64,000 bases of DNA. Source: Bradyrhizobium sp. CCBAU 53338 (GTDB taxonomy: Bacteria > Pseudomonadota > Alphaproteobacteria > Rhizobiales > Xanthobacteraceae). The position numbers were made by a program, and so were the translations under genes. Positions within the stretch are counted from its first letter, which is position 1, and the number at the start of each line of letters is the position of its first letter. The notes under the pieces were generated by a model. That model was not told the DNA's origin. It made no database searches and saw nothing but the letters and a program-made list of their open reading frames with translations. The stretch covers positions 682,001 to 746,000 of the forward strand of contig NZ_CP030049.1 in the NCBI RefSeq assembly GCF_015291665.1, read 5' to 3'. Positions 33,953-42,524 of this stretch are shown piece by piece.

Positions 33953-34585
33953 ATGATCATGAAAGCAAATGTTGGCAATCCGGAGTTCGACGAGCGCTAC
34001 GTCCTTGATCGACGTGAGGCCGTTCCAGCGTTAGTGGGAGGTCACAAGGAGTTCCTGTTCATCGCGGGCTTGGCTGGCACCGCGCGCGATGTGACTTCGC
34101 TGGTGAACGATGGTCCGTCCGCCTATGGTCTCGGAGGGGCCATGGGGGCGGCGACGATGATGGGGTTGGGTCTCGCTCTCGCTCGTCCCGATCGTACCGT
34201 CATCGCCTTTTGCGGTGACGGAGAGTTGCTGATGAACGTCGGGTCCCTGGCCACCATCGGCGTCCGCAATCCTCCCAACTTGAGAATCGTTTGTGTCGAC
34301 AACGGTCACTACGGCGAAACCGGCTACCAGCGCAGCCATACGAGTTTGGGCGTAGACCTTGAGAAGATCGCCGTCGGGTCCGGCATCAGGCGCACCCTGA
34401 CTATCGGTACAGCAGCCGAGCTACCGAAAGGCAGCAAGTTGCTGCGGGAATCTGAAGATGCCGTCTTCATCTTGATGCGGGTCAAGCCCACCGATCCGCC
34501 GAAGTTTAAGCGAACTCTGGATCCGGCCGTGTGCCGCGTCCGTTTCAAGGCTGCTTTGGCGGATGCAGCTCGTGCGGGCGGCTGA
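33953..34585 (+). CDS. ThDP-dependent decarboxylase, C-terminal (beta) subunit
   Basis: This 210-residue protein is the pyrophosphate-binding half (ComE-like). The ThDP/Mg motif is 'CGDGELLMNVGSLATIGVRNPPNLRIVCVDNGHYGETG' (GDG...N about 30 residues apart). Also seen: 'AYGLGGAMGAATMMGLGLALARPDRTVIA'. Start 33953 or 33959. It lies 5 bases after the alpha subunit and overlaps the ABC ATPase start at 34563 by 23 bases, so decarboxylase and importer are co-expressed; this implies that the importer brings in the decarboxylase's substrate or a precursor. Confidence 0.83.
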   Translation: MIMKANVGNPEFDERYVLDRREAVPALVGGHKEFLFIAGLAGTARDVTSLVNDGPSAYGLGGAMGAATMMGLGLALARPDRTVIAFCGDGELLMNVGSLATIGVRNPPNLRIVCVDNGHYGETGYQRSHTSLGVDLEKIAVGSGIRRTLTIGTAAELPKGSKLLRESEDAVFILMRVKPTDPPKFKRTLDPAVCRVRFKAALADAARAGG

Positions 34586-35408
34586 GTCGAAGAGGCGCGA
34601 AGTGCCGACGGCACGCAGCGAAGACGCCGCGCCGTCGGCTACCGGCATCGACGTTCGCGATGTATCGAAGATCTTCGCGCTCGGCGCTTCGGAACAGACC
34701 GTGGCGCTCAAGCCGCTTTCCCTCACGATCCGGAAGGGCGAGTTCTTCAGCTTCATCGGACCGTCGGGATGCGGCAAGACAACCTTGCTCCGCATCATCG
34801 CCGGCCTCACCACCCCCACGACAGGTGGCGTTTTCATAAATGGCACGCAAGTGACCGGACCGGATTCACGGATCGGTATGGTCTTCCAGAAGTCCACGCT
34901 TCTACCCTGGCGAACGGTTCTTCAGAATCTTCTCCTTCCCGTCGAGGTGACGAAATCATGCTCGATGCAAGAGGCGAGATCGCGGGCCGATCGCCTGCTT
35001 GAGATGATGGGAATTGCCGCTTTCAAAAATCGCTCGCCAGACGAGTTATCCGGCGGCATGCAACAACGAGCGGCGATAGCTCGGGCGTTGATCACAGATC
35101 CCGAAATCCTGGCCATGGACGAGCCCTTCAGCGCGCTCGACGAATTCACGCGTGAGCGCCTGAACGATGAACTGATGGGTCTGCAAAAGAGCGCGCAAAA
35201 GACCATCATCTTCGTCACGCACAACATATCCGAAGCGGTCTTTCTGTCTGATCGCATCGGAGTGATGGCCCCAAGACCCGGGCGCTTAGACAGCATCATC
35301 GAAGCGCAGGGCTTTCCCGCTGTGAGGGACGCCTCACTCCGGAAGAAGCAAGAATTTTTCCGGGAGGTGGCGAGAGCCCGGGATGCCTTCGATAGGCTTC
35401 ATTTGTGA
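34563..35408 (+). CDS. ABC transporter ATP-binding protein, NitT/TauT type
   Basis: This 281-residue ATPase has Walker A 'GPSGCGKTT', Q-loop 'MVFQKSTLLPWRTVLQN', signature 'LSGGMQQRAAIARAL', Walker B 'LAMDEPFSALDE' and H-loop 'IFVTHNISEAVFLSDRI'. The start at 34563 overlaps the decarboxylase gene; GTG 34602 is an alternative that would trim a poorly conserved tail. With the permease (35449) and binding protein (36320) it forms a taurine/sulfonate/nitrate-type importer. Confidence 0.92.
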   Translation: MQLVRAAESKRREVPTARSEDAAPSATGIDVRDVSKIFALGASEQTVALKPLSLTIRKGEFFSFIGPSGCGKTTLLRIIAGLTTPTTGGVFINGTQVTGPDSRIGMVFQKSTLLPWRTVLQNLLLPVEVTKSCSMQEARSRADRLLEMMGIAAFKNRSPDELSGGMQQRAAIARALITDPEILAMDEPFSALDEFTRERLNDELMGLQKSAQKTIIFVTHNISEAVFLSDRIGVMAPRPGRLDSIIEAQGFPAVRDASLRKKQEFFREVARARDAFDRLHL

Positions 35409-35448
35409 CTCGGGACCTATCGTTCGATGTTGTAAACGGAGAATGCAA

Positions 35449-36267
35449 GTGTCCAGCCAGGCCGTGAGAAGCGAATCCGAGATCGGCTCAGTCCCCTCGA
35501 TCCTAGAGGGGGGCCGAAAATTCGGAGCAGCACTGCTAGCGCTCGGCATTGCGCTGCTGCTTCTCGCTATCTGGCAACTCTCGTCCCAATATCGACTTGT
35601 GTCCGCTCTGATCCTCCCGAGCCCAGCTCTGGTAGCGGGCGCGCTCTACGAAGGCGTGGTCGGCGGACGCTTCCTGAACGACATCCTCGTGACATTCAAC
35701 GAAACCGTACTTGGCTTCCTGTTTGGAACGGTCGTCGCCATCACTCTGGGGGCGACGTTCGCATATTCGGGGCTCCTGCGGCGTGCCGGCTATCCCTACG
35801 TCATTGCTGTTCAGACGTTCCCGAAGATCGCTATCGCTCCCTTGCTGATAGCCTGGTTCGGATACGGCATAGGACCGAAGGTCATCATTTCGGCTCTACT
35901 CGCCTTCTTTCCGGTATTCACCGCTACACTTGCCGGATTCACTGAAGTGAACTCGGACATGATCGATCTGCTGCGATCGATGAAGGCGACGCGGCTACAA
36001 GAACTTCGCAAATTGAGGCTGCCCTTCGCGATGGCTTTCATCGTGCCTTCTCTCGATGTGGCCATCGTGCTGGCTTTGCTCGGAGCAATCGCTGCCGAAC
36101 TGGTCGGCGGAGCCGCAGGTCTGGGGCAGGTCATTCAACAAAAGTCGTTCACGGGCGACATAGCGGCCGTTTATGCGGTCCTCGCTCTCACGGCCGCAAT
36201 CGGCATAAGCCTTAGAAGCATCGTCAGGACGGTGACCCGAGCTCTTCAGTCAATGGCGTGGGGCTGA
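35449..36267 (+). CDS. ABC transporter permease, NitT/TauT type
   Basis: This 272-residue permease starts, I judge, at GTG 35449, seven bases after GGAG (35438-35441); ATG 35443 and 35383 are in frame. Seen: 'ALLALGIALLLLAIWQLSS', 'LILPSPALVAGALYEGVVGGRFLNDILVTFNETVLGFLFGTVVAITLG', and the EAA loop 'LLRSMKATRLQELRKLRLPFAMAFIVPSLDVA'. It pairs with the ATPase and binding protein on either side. Confidence 0.9.
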   Translation: MSSQAVRSESEIGSVPSILEGGRKFGAALLALGIALLLLAIWQLSSQYRLVSALILPSPALVAGALYEGVVGGRFLNDILVTFNETVLGFLFGTVVAITLGATFAYSGLLRRAGYPYVIAVQTFPKIAIAPLLIAWFGYGIGPKVIISALLAFFPVFTATLAGFTEVNSDMIDLLRSMKATRLQELRKLRLPFAMAFIVPSLDVAIVLALLGAIAAELVGGAAGLGQVIQQKSFTGDIAAVYAVLALTAAIGISLRSIVRTVTRALQSMAWG

Positions 36268-36319
36268 TTGCAGGTATGGGCACGCAATGCCTTTCGGCAC
36301 GATTGAATGGAGGAAGTCC

Positions 36320-37393
36320 TTGCGTTTAGTAGGTTGTTTGGCGGTTGCAGCCAATCTGTCCGTCTTCGTCTGTGGTGCGACGCAAGCCGAGAGTCTGAAG
36401 GAAGTGACCTTCGCATCCTCGGATACAGCATTGAGCATCGGGTCCGCGCCTTACTCATCGCTCCAGCCCACCTTGAAGTTGCCGGAGAAGTACGCGGGGG
36501 TGACGGTCAAGTTTCAACCTACCGCTGGCGCGACGGCTGCGGTGCAGGCCGTAAGCAACGGCAATGCATTCTATACTTTGGTGGCGTTAGCGTCCTTCTT
36601 GCCGCTCGCCCGTCAAGACCCGAACCTTGTTATCGTCTCGTTCGACCCCGGCAATTCTCTCCGGGTGATTGTGCCCCCCGATAGTCCGGTGAAGGGTCCC
36701 TTAGACCTGAAAGGTAAAGTTATTGGAGTCGGTAGTTTTGGCACGGCGGCCTATCCGTATGGCAAGGCTATCCTCAAGGAAGCCGGCCTCGATCCCGACA
36801 AGGACGTGACCTTCCTGCCGGTCGGTCTCGGAGCACCAGCGGCGGACGCTTTGAAAAGCGGCAAGATCCAGGCTTTCGCGGGGTTCGATAGCCCGAACGC
36901 GGTGATCGGAAATCTCCTCGGCGTGAAGATGAGAGACGTGCCGTCCCCGCTGAACGATCTCGTTGGTATGGTCGGTATGGTTGTCACCCGCAGTGAAATC
37001 GAAAAGCATCCGAAGGTGGTCGCAGGCCTGTGCCGTGCGCTCTACGAATCGTTCTTCTTCGCCGAAGGAAACATCGAAGGGACCGTGCGCAATCACTTTA
37101 AGGTCTATCCTGGCCAGCTCCCATCGAACAAACCACTTGATGAAGCGGTCCGGGAAGGCGAGGTCATCCTGAGAGCCAAGCTCGACGTCGTGAACCACAG
37201 AGGAGCCGGTGGCATCATCGGCTACCAGGAACTGCCGACCGTTCAGCACACCGTCGACAAGCTGTACGAGAACGGAATCCTTCCGGAGCGGATGGAAATA
37301 TCAAAGTACGCGGACCAACGGTTCAAGAACGATTGTGGCGGTTTCGATCCCGCTGAGCTCCGGGCGCAGGCCCGCGCTTGGAAACCGCAATAG
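36320..37393 (+). CDS. NitT/TauT-type ABC transporter substrate-binding protein
   Basis: This 357-residue periplasmic protein starts, I judge, at TTG 36320, six bases after GGAGG; ATG 36287 is the alternative and has no ribosome site. Signal peptide 'VGCLAVAANLSVFVCGATQA' ends near 'AESLK'. Seen: 'ALSIGSAPYSSLQPTLKLPEKY', 'VKFQPTAGATAAVQAVSNGNAFYTLVAL', 'PLDLKGKVIGVGSFGTAAYPYGKAILKEAGLDPDKDVTFLPVGLG' and 'VTRSEIEKHPKVVAGLCRA'. It provides specificity for the importer 34563-36267. Confidence 0.9.
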   Translation: MRLVGCLAVAANLSVFVCGATQAESLKEVTFASSDTALSIGSAPYSSLQPTLKLPEKYAGVTVKFQPTAGATAAVQAVSNGNAFYTLVALASFLPLARQDPNLVIVSFDPGNSLRVIVPPDSPVKGPLDLKGKVIGVGSFGTAAYPYGKAILKEAGLDPDKDVTFLPVGLGAPAADALKSGKIQAFAGFDSPNAVIGNLLGVKMRDVPSPLNDLVGMVGMVVTRSEIEKHPKVVAGLCRALYESFFFAEGNIEGTVRNHFKVYPGQLPSNKPLDEAVREGEVILRAKLDVVNHRGAGGIIGYQELPTVQHTVDKLYENGILPERMEISKYADQRFKNDCGGFDPAELRAQARAWKPQ

Positions 37394-37433
37394 AGGAAAT
37401 CGACAACTGGACACCGAGAGAGGAGAATATTCA

Positions 37434-38840
37434 ATGACGGTCATCGAGCATCTTGCAAAGTGGGGGTCCGAAGCGCCCTTCGAACATTCAAGGGCAGCGC
37501 GAGACGTCGCTCGGCACGCTGTTGAAGACGTAATTGCCTGCATCATAGCGGGATCCAACGATCTCGGCGCCTCTAACGTCCGCAAGATGGTGTACGCCTC
37601 CGATAGTGCCGGTCCTGGCACGGTCGTCGGAGAGGAGAAGGCCGTGTTGCCGCAGCTGGCGGCGCTCGCAAATGGAACGGCCGGCCATGCATTGGACTAT
37701 GACGATACGTTCCTTCCGGGCGTCAATCACGCCAGTTCGGTTCTCGTCTCGGCCCTCATGGCGCTTGGCGAGCAAGCGGGATCCTCGGGCGCCGAATTAA
37801 TCGATGCCTATTTGGTCGGTCTAGAGCTCCAATTCGCGGTCGGCAGCGGTGTGATGCGTAGCCACTACGATTTTGGTTGGCACTCCACTTCGACGATCGG
37901 GTGCATCGGAGCCGCCGGCGCCTGCGCGCGGCTTCTCAAGCTGGATGCCAGGCGCTTCGCGCATGCGCTCAGCCTCGGGACGAGTATGGCGTCTGGGTGC
38001 AAGGTCCAGTTTGGCAGCATGGCAAAGCCTCTGCACGCCGGGCTTGCCGCTCAGCACGCCATCGAGGCGGCCCAATTGGCCGCGGCCGGCGTCGAGGGAC
38101 GGCTGAATGCGCTTGAAGGAGGGATGGGCTTTCTCGAATTGTTCGGCGGCAAAGGACCGGCTGGCTGGGGAAAAAACATCGAGAAACTGGGCGCGCCGAT
38201 GACGGCGGAGTCTCGCGGTCTCATGTTCAAACGCTATCCGTGTTGCGCCTCGACGCACCGGGTTCTAGACGCGTTCTTCGAGCTAAGGGCGCAAGAGAAG
38301 TTCGAGGCCGACGAGGTCGAAAGCATCAACACGCTAATTGGATACGGTAACTCGCGAAATCTGATGTACACAAATCCAGTCTCCGAAATGGAGGCTAGAT
38401 TCTCTATGCAATATTGCATGGCCGTGGCTCTTGTCGACGGTGCTCCGAAGCTCAGTCACTTCACGCCGCAATCCGTCAAGCAGGAAAAATACCGTCGACT
38501 TTTCGGACTGACAACCGTCAGTTGCTACGATCCTGCGGAGGAGCAGAAGAACGTCGACCTAATGCGTCCTCATGTCATTACCGTCAAGTTGAAGAATGGC
38601 CGGTCGCTGGAACGGTCGCGGGATCTTCCGGTCGGTACCCTCAAATACCCGTTTAGCCTCGACGACCGCAAAGCAAAATTCGACGATTGCTGCAAATCTA
38701 GATTGGACAAGGTATCCTCCGATAGGCTCTTCGAGGCCATCAACAATATCGAGAGCGAAGGGCATCTGTCCCGGTTCACCGGTTTGCTGCGATTCGGAGC
38801 AAAGGCAAACCACGCTTTCCGCACTTCGAGCTTCGCGTGA
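37434..38840 (+). CDS. MmgE/PrpD family protein (2-methylcitrate dehydratase-like)
   Basis: This 468-residue protein starts at ATG 37434 after GAGAGGAGAA; a longer frame from 37209 overlaps the binding-protein gene and is rejected. Seen: 'DVIACIIAGSNDLGASNVRKMV', 'VLPQLAALANGTAGHALDYDDTF' (the PrpD 'NG.AAHALD+DD' motif), 'GWHSTSTIGCIGAAGACARLLKLD' and 'KPLHAGLAAQHAIEAAQLAA'. PrpD proteins dehydrate 2-methylcitrate; the wider family includes other dehydratases and cis-aconitate decarboxylase. It sits between an importer and CoA-dependent enzymes, so a role in processing the imported acid or propionyl units is plausible. Confidence 0.9.
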   Translation: MTVIEHLAKWGSEAPFEHSRAARDVARHAVEDVIACIIAGSNDLGASNVRKMVYASDSAGPGTVVGEEKAVLPQLAALANGTAGHALDYDDTFLPGVNHASSVLVSALMALGEQAGSSGAELIDAYLVGLELQFAVGSGVMRSHYDFGWHSTSTIGCIGAAGACARLLKLDARRFAHALSLGTSMASGCKVQFGSMAKPLHAGLAAQHAIEAAQLAAAGVEGRLNALEGGMGFLELFGGKGPAGWGKNIEKLGAPMTAESRGLMFKRYPCCASTHRVLDAFFELRAQEKFEADEVESINTLIGYGNSRNLMYTNPVSEMEARFSMQYCMAVALVDGAPKLSHFTPQSVKQEKYRRLFGLTTVSCYDPAEEQKNVDLMRPHVITVKLKNGRSLERSRDLPVGTLKYPFSLDDRKAKFDDCCKSRLDKVSSDRLFEAINNIESEGHLSRFTGLLRFGAKANHAFRTSSFA

Positions 38841-38913
38841 GTGCGGCCGGAAGACCACGCATCCGGCCTCACGTGATCCATTCAGCGCAGAACGACTGCG
38901 ACCGGAAAAAAAT

Positions 38914-40104
38914 ATGTCGTCGAAGCCACTTCCCCTGGATCAGGTTAGCGTAGTCGAATTCTGCTCGACGGCAGCGGGGCCTTTCGCGTCCATGCTGCTC
39001 TCGGATATGGGAGCGAGCGTCATCAAGGTCGAACCGCCAAATGGAGATGGCTTACGCCAATGGCCGCCGTTGACAGAAGGATTTAGCGAGAACTTTGCCT
39101 CACTCAATCGCAACAAGAAATCGATCGTCCTGGATCTCAAGAATGATGAGGACAATGACATTGCGCGGCGGCTTGTGCTCGATGCCGACGTGCTGATCGA
39201 GAACAATCGTCCCGGCGTGATGGAGCGCTTGGGGCTCGGTTATCCGCAATTCGCCGCGGAGAGGCCGGATCTTATCTACTGCTCGATATCCGCATATGGT
39301 CAAACCGGACCTCGAGCCGACGAAGGTGGGTTTGATCTCACCATTCAGGCCGCTGCTGGCGTGATGAGCGTAACGGGCGAAAGCGATGGAGCGCCGGTCA
39401 AATGCGGAGTTCCGATCTCGGATTTTGCGTCGGGTCTATACGCCGCTTTTGCCGTGACCTCCGCTCTGGTGCGGGTTCGGGCGGGGGGCAACGGCGCTCA
39501 CATAGACGTTCCGATGTTTGGCTGCACGTTGGGTATAGCCGCGTTACAGACAAGTGAATTTTTCGGGACTGGTCTGCTCCCCCGCAGATTGGGATCCGCC
39601 CACCCGCGTAATGCGCCCTACCAGGCTTATCGAGCGGCGGACGGCTTCTTCGCGATTGCGGCTGGCAACGACGGACTGTGGCGCGAGGTCTGTCGTGTCG
39701 TCGGACGCGACTATCTCGTCACCGATGGGCGTTTCCTTACCACCGCTGACAGGGCTTCGAACCAGCACTCCCTCAAGGAGCTGCTGGAGGCCGTATTCGA
39801 AACCCAGCCGGTCGATTACTGGATCGGAGCCTTCGCGAAGGCTCGTGTGCCTCATGCAAGGATTAATAGCTACGACGCGGCCCTTGGAGATCCTCAGACG
39901 CGCCACATGGGATGGATCAAAGAACTCCAGTTGCCGGGTGGACGAACGACGCAGACTTTCGCATCGCCCCTGAAGTTCGGCGGCGAAAGCTTTGAAATCC
40001 GGAGCCGACCGCCCCTGCTGGGTGAACATACAAAGGAGTTCCGTGACGCCTACAGCCGCAGGCAGCCGGACCTCAACCGAGTTTCAACAAGGTCGGAGGA
40101 CTGA
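38914..40104 (+). CDS. CaiB/BaiF (class III) CoA-transferase
   Basis: This 396-residue protein starts at ATG 38914; the upstream frame extension overlaps the PrpD gene. Seen: 'VSVVEFCSTAAGPFASMLLSDMGASVIKVEPPNGDGLR', 'FASLNRNKKSIVLDLKND', 'LIENNRPGVMERLGLGY', 'ISAYGQTGPRADEGGFD' and catalytic Asp in 'VPISDFASGLYAAF'. It is immediately upstream of a thiol dioxygenase gene. In known 3-mercaptopropionate catabolism the dioxygenase product, 3-sulfinopropionate, is activated by a class III CoA-transferase, which makes that function attractive here, but it is inference. Confidence 0.9.
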   Translation: MSSKPLPLDQVSVVEFCSTAAGPFASMLLSDMGASVIKVEPPNGDGLRQWPPLTEGFSENFASLNRNKKSIVLDLKNDEDNDIARRLVLDADVLIENNRPGVMERLGLGYPQFAAERPDLIYCSISAYGQTGPRADEGGFDLTIQAAAGVMSVTGESDGAPVKCGVPISDFASGLYAAFAVTSALVRVRAGGNGAHIDVPMFGCTLGIAALQTSEFFGTGLLPRRLGSAHPRNAPYQAYRAADGFFAIAAGNDGLWREVCRVVGRDYLVTDGRFLTTADRASNQHSLKELLEAVFETQPVDYWIGAFAKARVPHARINSYDAALGDPQTRHMGWIKELQLPGGRTTQTFASPLKFGGESFEIRSRPPLLGEHTKEFRDAYSRRQPDLNRVSTRSED

Positions 40105-40105
40105 G

Positions 40106-40681
40106 GTGAGCCAAAAGCTGCTTGCATTTGTGGCCGAGGTGACACGCTGTGTCGAAAACGTTCAGGACGAAGTCATAGTCGTTTCGCGCGTCAGGAAGGC
40201 GATGAGCGAGCTTGTGTCAACGGATGACTGGTTGCCTGAGACGATGGCGCTGTCCGATCCCAAATTCTATCAGCAACATCTGCTATATGGAGACCCTCTT
40301 GATCGCTTTTCGGTCGTGAGCTTCGTTTGGGGACCGGGCCAGCAGACGCCGGTCCATGACCATTCCGTGTGGGGTGTCATCGGCATGTTGCGAGGATCCG
40401 AGATCAACCAGAGGTACGGCCGGACGGCCTATGGGATGGACCCGATCGGTGGTTCCGAGCGACTGGAGCCAGGCGACGTGGAAATCGTGTCGGAAGCGGT
40501 TGGCGACATTCATCAAGTGCGAAATGCGTTCGATGACCGCGTGTCCATTAGTATCCACTGCTACGGTGGGAATATCGGGAGAATCCGACGTCATGTCTTC
40601 AAAGATCTCGGTGAGACCCAAGAGTTTGTCTCGGGTTATTCCAATGCTCTCACTCCCAACCTCTGGGCGCCAGCGCAGTGA
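40106..40681 (+). CDS. Cysteine dioxygenase family protein, likely 3-mercaptopropionate dioxygenase type
   Basis: This 191-residue cupin starts at GTG 40106 behind GGAGG. Iron ligands are visible: two His in 'TPVHDHSVWG' and a third in 'GDIHQVRN'; the catalytic Ser-His-Tyr triad is in 'SISIHCYGG'. In cysteine dioxygenase the substrate carboxylate is held by an Arg in 'YTRNLV'; the aligned segment here is 'YQQHLL', with Gln in that place. Gln there is the mark of 3-mercaptopropionate dioxygenases, as is the lack of the crosslinking Cys after the HDH motif. Product would be 3-sulfinopropionate. It overlaps the enoyl-CoA hydratase start (GTGA, 40678) and follows a CoA-transferase. Confidence 0.83.
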   Translation: MSQKLLAFVAEVTRCVENVQDEVIVVSRVRKAMSELVSTDDWLPETMALSDPKFYQQHLLYGDPLDRFSVVSFVWGPGQQTPVHDHSVWGVIGMLRGSEINQRYGRTAYGMDPIGGSERLEPGDVEIVSEAVGDIHQVRNAFDDRVSISIHCYGGNIGRIRRHVFKDLGETQEFVSGYSNALTPNLWAPAQ

Positions 40682-41454
40682 GTGGGACGGAAGACCTTTT
40701 CGTCGGTCGCGCCGACGGTGTCGTGCGATTGCGCCTGAACCGACCGGAAGTAGGCAACGCCTTGAACCCAGGTTTGATCGCGGCCCTCACGCGCGAGGTA
40801 GAGGAGGCACGAAGATCGTGCGCCAGGCTTATGATCGTCGAGTCGAGTGGGCGCAACTTCTGCACTGGCTTTGATCTGTCGCGACTCCAGGAGGAAACAG
40901 ACGATACGCTATTGGCAAGATTCGTCCGTATCGAATATTGTCTCCAGGCGATCAAGAATGCACCTTTCCCGACGTTGGCAATAGCCCGAGGGCGAGCGAT
41001 CGGAGCCGGGGCCGACCTGTTCTGCGCCTGTGCCATCCGTTGGATCCTACCGGGGTCGTCGTTCGTCTTTCCGGGAGCGAATTTCGGCCTTGTCTTGGGT
41101 ACCTCAAGGCTCGCCGAGATCGTCGGCGCCGCGACGGCCGCGGAATGGATCATGGGAGGGGCGACGGTCGATGCGCAATCCGCGCTGGAATCCGGCTTGG
41201 CTATGAAACAAATTGGCTACGAAGACATCGAAAGGGCAGTGTCTAGCGAGACCGCTCGCGCCTGTCGGCTAGATAGTTCGACGCATCAATCGATTTGGAT
41301 GGCTGCAGCGAGTGCTCGCAGCGTTCGCGGAGAAACGGGTGACGGCTTCGACATGCTGAGGCTCATCGCGTCCGCTTCGCAGGTCGGCCTAAAGGAAAGA
41401 ATAGCATCATACCGAACGGCAAGCCAATCGATCTGGCCCGTCACGTCACCTTGA
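40678..41454 (+). CDS. Enoyl-CoA hydratase/isomerase family protein
   Basis: This 258-residue crotonase-fold protein starts at GTG 40678, overlapping the dioxygenase stop. Seen: 'GVVRLRLNRPEVGNALNPGLIAALTREVEEA', 'LMIVESSGRNFCTGFDLSRL' (first oxyanion loop), 'AIARGRAIGAGADLFCACAIRWILPGSSFVFPGANFGLVLG' (second oxyanion Gly region). The usual catalytic Glu of hydratases in the 'PE.GL' stretch is not evident: the segment reads 'PGANFGLVLG', so another crotonase activity (isomerase, hydrolase or desulfinase-like) is possible. It ends the operon that began at 33390. Confidence 0.85.
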   Translation: MSGTEDLFVGRADGVVRLRLNRPEVGNALNPGLIAALTREVEEARRSCARLMIVESSGRNFCTGFDLSRLQEETDDTLLARFVRIEYCLQAIKNAPFPTLAIARGRAIGAGADLFCACAIRWILPGSSFVFPGANFGLVLGTSRLAEIVGAATAAEWIMGGATVDAQSALESGLAMKQIGYEDIERAVSSETARACRLDSSTHQSIWMAAASARSVRGETGDGFDMLRLIASASQVGLKERIASYRTASQSIWPVTSP

Positions 41455-41710
41455 TATAGGATCGTGATCTAACCTCGCCGAACAATCAGCGTGAACGATG
41501 TTACCTCGGGCCGGCCACAATTTGACCTTCGAAACGTTTCGTCCGGTCGGTCACCATCGCTTCTTTTGAGATGGTAGCTGCGACGTCTGACAATCTGACG
41601 AGATATTGCTTGCCGGCCTACTCCGCTTGTTTGGTCTCATCACACACAAGATCGTCGACGGACCCAGGCGTCTTTGAGTAGCTTACATTTAGCAAATATT
41701 CGTCGCGGCG
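41455..41710. other. Intergenic region without recognisable gene
   Basis: About 256 bases between the enoyl-CoA hydratase stop and the first recognisable AbiEii codons. Short frames only. It may include the unreadable N-terminal part of the AbiEii relic and marks the junction between the catabolic operon and the decayed toxin/defence area. Confidence 0.4.
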
Positions 41711-42070
41711 GAGCCTACTTTTGCGCTCGAGGACGGCGCCGCCATCAATCCTTTCCACCGCGACATGCCGCGCCTGTCGGTGGATATCGACCACACCTAT
41801 CTGCCGGTGGTTCCGCGCCCCAAATCTCTGGCCCCGATCGATGCGGCGATGGAGCGCATGGCGGCGGCCATCAGGAAAGGATTGCCGGCAGCACGGGTGA
41901 CGGAAGTCGTCAGCGCCGGTGAAAGATTGTCATCAAGCTGACCGTCCAGAGAGGCGCCGCGCAGGTCAGGATCGAGGTCACGCCGGTGATCAGGGCCGAG
42001 CTAGAGCTGCGCGATGTCTCGTCGAGCGTCGAAGAAATGTCCGGCTTCCGGACCCAAATGGAGCTGCTCA
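41711..42070 (+). pseudogene. AbiEii/AbiGii-type nucleotidyltransferase toxin remnant
   Basis: From 41711 one frame reads 'TFALEDGAAINPFHRDMPRLSVDIDHTYLPVVPRPKSLAPIDAAMERMAAAIRKGLP' followed by a stop after 'SAGERLSSS'; shifting frame, the protein continues as 'IKLTVQRGAAQVRIEVTPVIRAELELRDVSSSVEEMSGF'. This is the core of AbiEii-type nucleotidyltransferases ('GGTA+NLF.RD.PRLS.DID+TYLP'), with the GGT loop degraded to DGA, D-I-D retained, one frameshift, no start and no C-terminal part. It is a non-functional relic next to an intact hipBA pair. Confidence 0.8.
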
Positions 42071-42075
42071 GGCTG

Positions 42076-42108
42076 TTGTCAAGTAAACCAATTCGTCATA
42101 TATGGCAT
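42076..42108 (+). promoter_or_regulatory. hipBA promoter with candidate HipB operator
   Basis: TTGTCA (42076-42081), 17 bases, TATATG (42099-42104) make a plausible sigma-70 promoter. The -10 is embedded in ATTCGTCATATATGGCAT (42091-42108), and nearly the same string, ATTCATCATATATGAAAT, lies directly after the hipA stop (43756-43773). A second partial palindrome CACATATGGTG lies at 42129-42139, just before the start. The arrangement fits autorepression by HipB. Confidence 0.55.
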
Positions 42109-42143
42109 ATAAACAAGTGTTAGTCGCCACATATGGTGATATT

Positions 42144-42524
42144 ATGAGTTCGCCCAAATCCAATGCCGCGCTTGAACGTCTTGGTCACGACCTTCGATCG
42201 GCTCGCCTGCGCCGTCGTGTGGCTGTGGCCGACTTGGCTGCGCGCGCGGGTACGTCGCCTAGCACCATCGCACGCCTGGAAAAAGGCGATCCGGGAGTCG
42301 CCGTAGGCACGCTCGCGGACGTGCTCGTCTCTCTCGGGCTTATCGAGAATCTCGCCGATCTCGTCGATATACGGAAAGACGATCTGGGTTTGGCGTTGAC
42401 GTCGGAGCGGTTGCCGCAGCGCGGTCGATCGTACGCTGCAAGGCTGCGCAAGCAGGAGAGGCAGGGCGACAAGGACGGGAAAAACGAACCGGACGATGTT
42501 GATCCGAACGGCGTGGCCTTCTGA
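42144..42524 (+). CDS. hipB: HipB-like XRE-family antitoxin
   Basis: This 126-residue protein starts, I judge, at ATG 42144 (M-S-S-P-K-S); the in-frame ATG at 42102 lies within the promoter elements. Seen: 'LGHDLRSARLRRRVAVADLAARAGTSPSTIARLEKGDPGVAVGTLADVLVSLGL', a Cro/CI-type helix-turn-helix, then a charged C-terminal tail rich in Arg/Lys/Asp. It overlaps the hipA-like gene by one base (TGATG). It is predicted to bind and inactivate the kinase and repress the operon. Confidence 0.88.
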   Translation: MSSPKSNAALERLGHDLRSARLRRRVAVADLAARAGTSPSTIARLEKGDPGVAVGTLADVLVSLGLIENLADLVDIRKDDLGLALTSERLPQRGRSYAARLRKQERQGDKDGKNEPDDVDPNGVAF

